From: Thermoproteota archaeon | GTDB lineage: Archaea > Thermoproteota > Thermoprotei_A > Sulfolobales > Pyrodictiaceae | Assembly: GCA_013153105.1 (NCBI GenBank) | Contig: JAADFC010000035.1 | Coordinates: 1-10,731 of the forward strand | Direction of reading: 5' to 3' | Length of the DNA: 10,731 nucleotides | Shown here: positions 7,182 to 10,731 of the stretch, piece by piece | How the letters are laid out: each line of letters starts with the position of its first letter | How positions within the stretch are numbered: position 1 is the stretch's first letter | Translations under genes and position numbers: made by a program | The notes under the pieces: generated by a model | Seen by the model: the letters and a program-made list of their open reading frames with translations, nothing else | Databases searched by the model: none | What the model was told of the DNA's origin: nothing

Positions 7182-8369
7182 CTAGCCCCGCAGCCCCCTA
7201 GCCTTGGCCGCGGCGAGGCTGTGCATGCTCCATATCGTTATGAAGCCCCTGGCCTCCTCGTCGCTCGGGTACCAGCCCTCATTATAGTCTATAGCCTCCC
7301 TGCTGTAGCTGCTGTAGGGGCTCCACCTGCCGACCACGCGGAGGCTGCCCTTGTACACCTTCACCCGGACCGTGCCGGTCACCCACCTGTTAAGCTCGTC
7401 TATAGCCTTCTCAAGCGTGACGCGGAGCGGCTCAACCCAGAGCCCCTGGTAGACGAGGTCGCTCCAGTAGCCATCCAGGAGCTTCTTGAACCTGAGCTCG
7501 TGGGGCGTGTACACCATCTTCTCGAGGTCCCGGTGGGCCTCTATGAGGGTCAGGGCGGCGGGAGCCTCGTAGACCTCCCTGCTCTTGAGGCCCACCACCC
7601 TGTTCTCTATATGGTCCACCCTACCGAACCCGTGGCCGCCCACGAGGCTGTTGAGGAGGGAGACCAGCTTCGACAGCTTCATCCGCTCCCCGTTAACGCT
7701 CACCGGCACGCCCCTCTCAAAGCCTATCTCAAGGTAGAGCGGCTCGTCCGGCGCCTTCTCCGGCGCCACCGTCCACGCGAAAGCCTCCTCGGGCGGCTCC
7801 GCGAGCGGGTCGTCTATCTCGCCCCCCTCGATGCTCCGCGTCCAGAGGTTCTCGTCGATACTATACTTCTTGTGGACGCCCACGTCTATTCCGTGCCTAG
7901 CCAGTATCTTGGCTGCCTCGGCCCTGGTGAGCCTTAGCTCCCTGACCGGCGCTATAATCTTGAAGTCGTCGCCCAGGTAGTACTTGAGGACTGTGTCGAA
8001 GCGGACCTGGTCGTTGCCCTTGGCGGTGCAGCCGTGGGCGACAGCGTCAGCCCCCTCCCTCTTAGCCACCTCCGCAACCTTCTCCGCTATCAGGGGCCTG
8101 GCGAGCGCCGTCCCGAGGGGGTACCTGTCCTCGTAGAGGGCGTTAGCCTTAACCGCCATAGCTATGTAGCGGTCGGCGAACTCGTCGACAGCGTTGATTG
8201 TATAGTGCTTGGAGGCGCCCAGCCTGTAGGCCTTCTCCTCAACCCCCCGCAGCTCCTCCTCCTGGCCCACAGCGACGGTGACCGTGATCACCTCGTGGCC
8301 CTGCTCCCGGAGGAGCGCGAGTATGGCGGAGGTGTCGAGCCCGCCCGAGTATGCTAGCACAACCCGCAA
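7182..8369 (-). CDS. argG: Argininosuccinate synthase
   Basis: ArgG condenses citrulline and aspartate, using ATP, to form argininosuccinate in the cytoplasm. At 395 residues it is of standard length and strongly conserved. The N-terminal adenine-nucleotide alpha-hydrolase (PP-loop) domain has AYSGGLDTS at 6-14. The family signatures follow: AHGCTAKGNDQVRFD at 111-125, SIDENLWTRSIEGG at 170-183, and GFGRVDHIENRVVGLKSREV at 247-266 in the synthetase and multimerisation part. The C-terminal tail ends with the helical ITIWSMHSLAAAKA segment. The start is TTG at 8369, giving MRVVLAYSGG, the usual family beginning; only a G-rich stretch precedes it as a possible ribosome site. It is the first gene of the minus-strand arginine operon, 53 bases before argH and divergent from the ACT-domain gene. 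Confidence 0.97.
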   Translation of the reverse strand: MRVVLAYSGGLDTSAILALLREQGHEVITVTVAVGQEEELRGVEEKAYRLGASKHYTINAVDEFADRYIAMAVKANALYEDRYPLGTALARPLIAEKVAEVAKREGADAVAHGCTAKGNDQVRFDTVLKYYLGDDFKIIAPVRELRLTRAEAAKILARHGIDVGVHKKYSIDENLWTRSIEGGEIDDPLAEPPEEAFAWTVAPEKAPDEPLYLEIGFERGVPVSVNGERMKLSKLVSLLNSLVGGHGFGRVDHIENRVVGLKSREVYEAPAALTLIEAHRDLEKMVYTPHELRFKKLLDGYWSDLVYQGLWVEPLRVTLEKAIDELNRWVTGTVRVKVYKGSLRVVGRWSPYSSYSREAIDYNEGWYPSDEEARGFITIWSMHSLAAAKARGLRG

Positions 8370-8410
8370 GCCGCTGCCCCCGCTTGGTGGGCCAGTACGC
8401 CCCGGTACCA

Positions 8411-8419
8411 GTTGTTAAG
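8411..8419 (-). promoter_or_regulatory. Weak TATA-like element for the arginine operon
   Basis: The only A/T-rich patch close to argG reads CTTAACAAC on the minus strand, centred about 46 bases before the TTG start. Transcription would then start near 8389, leaving a leader of about 20 bases. A CTGCACC motif (8424-8430) lies right at the upstream side, where the archaeal BRE element would be. The match to a TATA box is poor. Confidence 0.3.
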
Positions 8420-8423
8420 CACG

Positions 8424-8503
8424 CTGCACCGGGCGACGGGGCTGCCACGGGGCTAGAGTATTAGCCGGGGCAGCCTGCACCGGGGGCTGCGCCGGGGGTG
8501 CAG
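8424..8503. repeat. Triple CTGCACC motif, candidate operator, in the divergent region
   Basis: CTGCACC occurs at 8424-8430 and 8475-8481 and, inverted as GGTGCAG, at 8497-8503. The first two copies extend to an identical 10 bases, CTGCACCGGG. Centre distances are 51 and 22 bases, close to five and two helical turns, so all copies could lie on nearly the same face of the DNA. The last two form an inverted repeat with a 15-base centre. The copies flank the candidate promoters of both argG and the ACT-domain gene, as expected for a shared operator. Two further copies lie in or near genes (5724-5730 before carA, and 6211-6217 inside argH), so the motif is not unique to this site. Confidence 0.4.
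8455..8464 (+). promoter_or_regulatory. TATA-like element for the ACT-domain gene
   Basis: AGAGTATTAG is the most A/T-rich patch on the plus strand before the gene, within a small inverted repeat (GGCTA at 8451-8455, TAGCC at 8462-8466). It would place transcription start near 8485, about 27 bases before the TTG. The CTGCACC copy at 8475-8481 would then lie between the TATA element and the start point, a typical place for an archaeal repressor site. Confidence 0.3.
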
Positions 8504-8511
8504 CTTCCGGG

Positions 8512-9222
8512 TTGAGCGGCCAGAGCCTCTCCGAGATAGTCCGCCGCATCGTCGACGCGGACCCCTGCGTCCAGGACTGCCTCGCCAGGGGCCTGGTGAA
8601 CTACTCCGAGCTCGCACGCAGGATCAAGCCGCTCGTGGAGGATGAGGCGGGCCGCGAGGCTACCCTCGAGGCGATAAAGGCGGCGCTTCTCCGCTACTCT
8701 CAGAAGCTCCGGGAGCAGGCGCCCCAGACCCCGCAGCGCCGGCTGCTGGAGGTCCTGGCTAGGAGCGCGCTCGAGCTGCGCACCGGGGTAACGGTTGCCA
8801 CTGTCAGGCTGCACGCGCTCCCGAAGCTGGCGGAGGTGGTTTCCGAGCTTGTCGGCCGCACCAGGCTCCTGTTCCTCATGCAGAGCATTAGCAGTGTCAC
8901 TGTGACGGTTAGCAGCGAGTACTTCGACTACATCTACGAGAGGCTCGGCGCTGACAGCTTCATAGAGGTGTACCGGGACCAGGCTGTGCTGGTGATAGTG
9001 AGCCCCCATGATATAGTGGAGGTGCCGGGCTTCATAGCTCACGTAACGGGTATACTGGCGAACAATGGTATAAACATTACGCAGATAGAGAGCGTCTACA
9101 CTGACACGATACTGATTATGAAGCTTGACGACGCGTTGAAGGCGTTCCAGCTCCTGAGGGAGGCTATAGAAGTTGCGAAGAGGAGCCTGGAGGAGCGGCC
9201 GCCGCAGGGGGAGGCGGGCTAA
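8512..9222 (+). CDS. ACT-domain protein, predicted amino-acid metabolism regulator
   Basis: This 236-residue cytoplasmic protein has no membrane segment. Residues 6-66 form a helical region with RGLVNYSELARRIKP (26-40) and a second charged helix ending ALLRYSQKL. It looks like a small helix-turn-helix or partner-binding unit; I see this by pattern only. A beta-rich, ACT-like segment spans about 91-150. A clearer ACT domain fills about 157-220, with VPGFIAHVTGILANNGINIT (171-190) and YTDTILIMKLDDALKAFQLL (196-215), close to the ACT domains of aspartate kinases. It has no kinase or dehydrogenase domain. This resembles an archaeal family described only as predicted regulators of amino-acid metabolism (COG2150, from memory). 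ACT domains usually bind amino acids, and the gene is divergent from argG, so sensing arginine or a related amino acid is a fair inference. The TTG start is weak: GGGGGTG lies 11 bases upstream, and the frame stays open further up without an ATG or GTG. Confidence 0.75.
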   Translation: MSGQSLSEIVRRIVDADPCVQDCLARGLVNYSELARRIKPLVEDEAGREATLEAIKAALLRYSQKLREQAPQTPQRRLLEVLARSALELRTGVTVATVRLHALPKLAEVVSELVGRTRLLFLMQSISSVTVTVSSEYFDYIYERLGADSFIEVYRDQAVLVIVSPHDIVEVPGFIAHVTGILANNGINITQIESVYTDTILIMKLDDALKAFQLLREAIEVAKRSLEERPPQGEAG

Positions 9223-9226
9223 TCTC

Positions 9227-9243
9227 CTGGACCTGAGGTCCAG
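9227..9243. repeat. Hairpin palindrome between the ACT gene and the ABC importer
   Basis: CTGGACC-TGA-GGTCCAG is a perfect 7-base inverted repeat with a three-base centre, beginning four bases after the ACT-gene stop. A second smaller stem follows (CCCGC at 9244-9248 with GCGGG at 9255-9259), reaching the ribosome site of the next gene. No T-run follows, so it does not look like a usual archaeal terminator. It could be a transcription-factor operator for the uptake genes, an RNA processing or pausing site, or a stabilising 3' end. Confidence 0.45.
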
Positions 9244-9264
9244 CCCGCTCCGCGGCGGGGAGCG

Positions 9265-10416
9265 ATGGAGACCCGGCTCCTGGCAGCGGCTGCGGCCATG
9301 CTAGTCGTAGGCCTGGCCCTGGGCTACCTGGCGGCCAGCGGCTCGCCGGCAGCCGGGACGCGGGCCCCGCCGCCCGCGGCTGCGGAGACGGTCACGGTCA
9401 GGGAGACTGTAACCTCAACCGTGACGAGCCCCGTCACAGTAACGGTATCCACCGTAGAGACGGTTACAAAGGCTGTCACTGAGACAGACACAGCGGTCAA
9501 GGTTGAGGCCAGGCTCTCGCTCGTCGATGCTCTGGGCCGGGAGGTTGTAGTCGAGGCTAGGCCTTCGAGGATAGTCGTGCTGGCCCCCTCGATTACAGAG
9601 ACAGTCTGCATGCTGGGTCAGTGTGGCCGCGTGGTCGGGGCGGACAGCTTCTCGCTCAACATCGAGGGGTTGCCGGGCAACGTGACCGACGTCGGCGGCT
9701 ACTGGCAGCCCGACCCAGAGAAGATAATATCGCTCAAGCCCGACCTGGTGCTGGCCTGCAGCGGCGTCCCTGCCCAGGAGAGGCTGGCGCGGCTCCTCGA
9801 GCAGCATGGGGTAACACTGTTCTTCACCAGGTGCGACAGGAGCAGGGACTGGAGCGACATAATGTGGGACGTGCGCAGCATCTCCCTGCTGCTGGGCGTG
9901 CCGGAGAAGGGTGAGAAGCTGATATCGTGGATGGAGGCAGTGCTCTCCAACGTGTCGGCGGCGGTGGCGAACGAGACGCGCCCCAGCGTCGCGCTGGCCG
10001 TCTACTTCGACGAGAAGGGCGTCTGGGTCAGCGGCGGCGGCACCTTCCAGGATACCATGATAGCCACCGCCGGCGGTGTCAACGCCTTCTCGAGGCTCCA
10101 CGGCTGGGCTATGGTCGGCTACGAGGATATACTCTCCACCGACCCTGACTACATAGTAGCCACTAAATCCGACCCGGCGGCGGCCAACGCGACCCTGGCG
10201 GCAGCCGCATCGACGCCGATAGGCGAGACCAGAGCCTACCGGGAGGGGAGGTTCTGCATAGTCTACGGCGACTATGTTAACATGCTGAACCGCCCCTCGC
10301 CCAGGGCGGTGCTCGGGGCACAGCTGCTGGCCTCGATACTCCACCCCGGCAAGGTTGAGCCCCCCGCGGCCGATGGCGGCGTGGTCTGCTCCCAGCCCCA
10401 GCAGGAGAGCGGCTGA
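9265..10416 (+). CDS. ABC importer substrate-binding protein, iron-chelate or cobalamin type
   Basis: This protein of 383 residues captures a metal chelate or cobalamin outside the cell and delivers it to a FecCD/BtuC-type permease. A hydrophobic N-terminus (about residues 5-25) acts as a signal or anchor; I see no lipobox cysteine. A Thr/Val-rich stalk follows at about 41-79. The periplasmic-binding fold of the BtuF/FhuD class then begins: a DALGREV strand (88-94), the hallmark RIVVLAPSITETVCMLG (102-118), VVGADSFS (123-130), DVGGYWQPDPEKIISLKPDLV (142-162) and, in the second lobe, VWVSGGGTFQDTMIATAGGVNAF (253-275) with DPDYIVA (293-299). Six cysteines (115, 120, 165, 190, 331, 375) may form disulfides, as is common in exported proteins of hyperthermophiles. 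The ATG has GGGGAG two bases upstream. The gene lies 42 bases after the ACT gene and 22 bases before the permease. The substrate cannot be told from sequence alone. Confidence 0.88.
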   Translation: METRLLAAAAAMLVVGLALGYLAASGSPAAGTRAPPPAAAETVTVRETVTSTVTSPVTVTVSTVETVTKAVTETDTAVKVEARLSLVDALGREVVVEARPSRIVVLAPSITETVCMLGQCGRVVGADSFSLNIEGLPGNVTDVGGYWQPDPEKIISLKPDLVLACSGVPAQERLARLLEQHGVTLFFTRCDRSRDWSDIMWDVRSISLLLGVPEKGEKLISWMEAVLSNVSAAVANETRPSVALAVYFDEKGVWVSGGGTFQDTMIATAGGVNAFSRLHGWAMVGYEDILSTDPDYIVATKSDPAAANATLAAAASTPIGETRAYREGRFCIVYGDYVNMLNRPSPRAVLGAQLLASILHPGKVEPPAADGGVVCSQPQQESG

Positions 10417-10422
10417 AGGGCA

Positions 10423-10429
10423 GGGGTGG
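10423..10429 (+). promoter_or_regulatory. Ribosome binding site for the permease TTG start
   Basis: GGGGTGG lies nine bases before the TTG at 10439. It supports this start, since no ATG or GTG occurs in the permease frame before its first membrane segment. A nearby GTG at 10426 is in another frame that encodes no hydrophobic protein. Confidence 0.4.
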
Positions 10430-10438
10430 CGACCCGGC

Positions 10439-10731
10439 TTGGAGCCTCCTCGACGGGTTTTTCCGCGGGCCGCGGCCACGCTGGCCCTGCTCGCCGCGCT
10501 CGCCGTCTCCGGGCTCCTCCTAGGCTCCACCGGCCTCGGCTGGCCGGGCGGCCCCGTGCTCGGGCTCAGGGCTAGCCGCACCCTCGCAGCCGCGGGTGTG
10601 GGTGTGCTGCTGGGCGTGGCCGGCGCCCTGATACAGTATAGCGTTGCGAACCCCCTGGCGGACCCGGGGCTGCTGGGGCTCACCCAGGGCGCCCTGGCTG
10701 CGGTCGCCCTGGCCATGCTCGCCGCCGGCGA
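10439..10731 (+). CDS. Partial FecCD/BtuC-type ABC transporter permease
   Basis: The first 97 codons of an integral membrane permease run off the right edge. This subunit forms the pore that moves iron chelates, haem or cobalamin handed over by the binding protein just upstream. A basic start (MEPPRRVFPR) is followed by a first membrane helix at about 11-29. RASRTLAAAGVGVLLGVAGA (44-63) corresponds to the family's R-x-x-R-T-L segment and second helix. NPLADPGLLGLTQGALAAVA (71-90) is the near-invariant NPLA-x-PGLLG signature. The stretch between the first helix and RTL is only about 15-18 residues, shorter than in BtuC. The TTG start is inferred from the frame and the GGGGTGG element. It follows the binding protein by 22 bases, so the two are surely one operon; the ATPase gene should lie further right. 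Confidence 0.85.
   Translation, partial: MEPPRRVFPRAAATLALLAALAVSGLLLGSTGLGWPGGPVLGLRASRTLAAAGVGVLLGVAGALIQYSVANPLADPGLLGLTQGALAAVALAMLAAG

Noticed and set aside
8370..8511. Possible tRNA or known riboswitch in the divergent gap
   Set aside because: There is no T-loop sequence, no cloverleaf-like arms and no familiar riboswitch core; the stems are explained by GC-rich inverted motifs.
9385..9501. Short repeated GTNAC-like units resembling a repeat array
   Set aside because: They are in frame within a Thr/Val-rich protein stalk, irregular in spacing and varied in codons, so not a CRISPR or tandem DNA repeat.
10426..10482. GTG at 10426 as the permease start
   Set aside because: It is in a different frame, whose product is not hydrophobic; the membrane helices are in the frame starting at 10439.
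9415..10716. Long minus-strand open frame (433 codons) opposite the binding protein and permease
   Set aside because: The plus strand carries two clear transporter genes; the antisense product has no motif and a biased composition.

Overview
The window is very GC-rich, densely packed DNA, almost certainly from a hyperthermophilic crenarchaeon; a Desulfurococcales or Pyrodictiaceae-like organism is my best guess. The evidence is frequent ATA, AGG and AGA codons, many GTG and TTG start codons, archaeal/eukaryotic-style motifs in the large carbamoyl-phosphate synthase subunit, and a glutamate-LysW ligase (ArgX), part of an archaeal way of making arginine. Gaps between genes are short. The longest gene-free stretch is 142 bases, and I see no tRNA, rRNA, CRISPR array or insertion sequence.

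Region 1 (1-8369, minus strand) reads as one arginine operon. In transcription order it holds argG (7182-8369), argH (5734-7128), carA (4541-5677), carB (1282-4524) and argX (437-1270), then the first 130 codons of an unrecognised single-pass membrane protein that runs off the left edge (1-391). CarA and CarB make carbamoyl phosphate, ArgG and ArgH turn citrulline into arginine, and ArgX attaches glutamate to the carrier protein LysW at the start of the pathway. The LysW gene, the shared LysZ/Y/J/K enzymes and ornithine carbamoyltransferase are not in the window.

Region 2 (8370-8511) is the divergent promoter region. It contains three copies of a 7-base motif (CTGCACC, one inverted), overlapping potential stems and weak TATA-like boxes.

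Region 3 (8512-9222, plus strand) encodes a 236-residue ACT-domain protein with a possible DNA-binding N-terminus, placed back to back with argG. It is the best candidate here for a poorly described regulator or amino-acid sensor.

Region 4 (9265-10731, plus strand) begins a metal-chelate or cobalamin ABC importer: a substrate-binding protein on a Thr/Val-rich stalk, followed by the start of a FecCD/BtuC-type permease cut by the right edge. A 17-base hairpin-forming palindrome separates it from the ACT gene.
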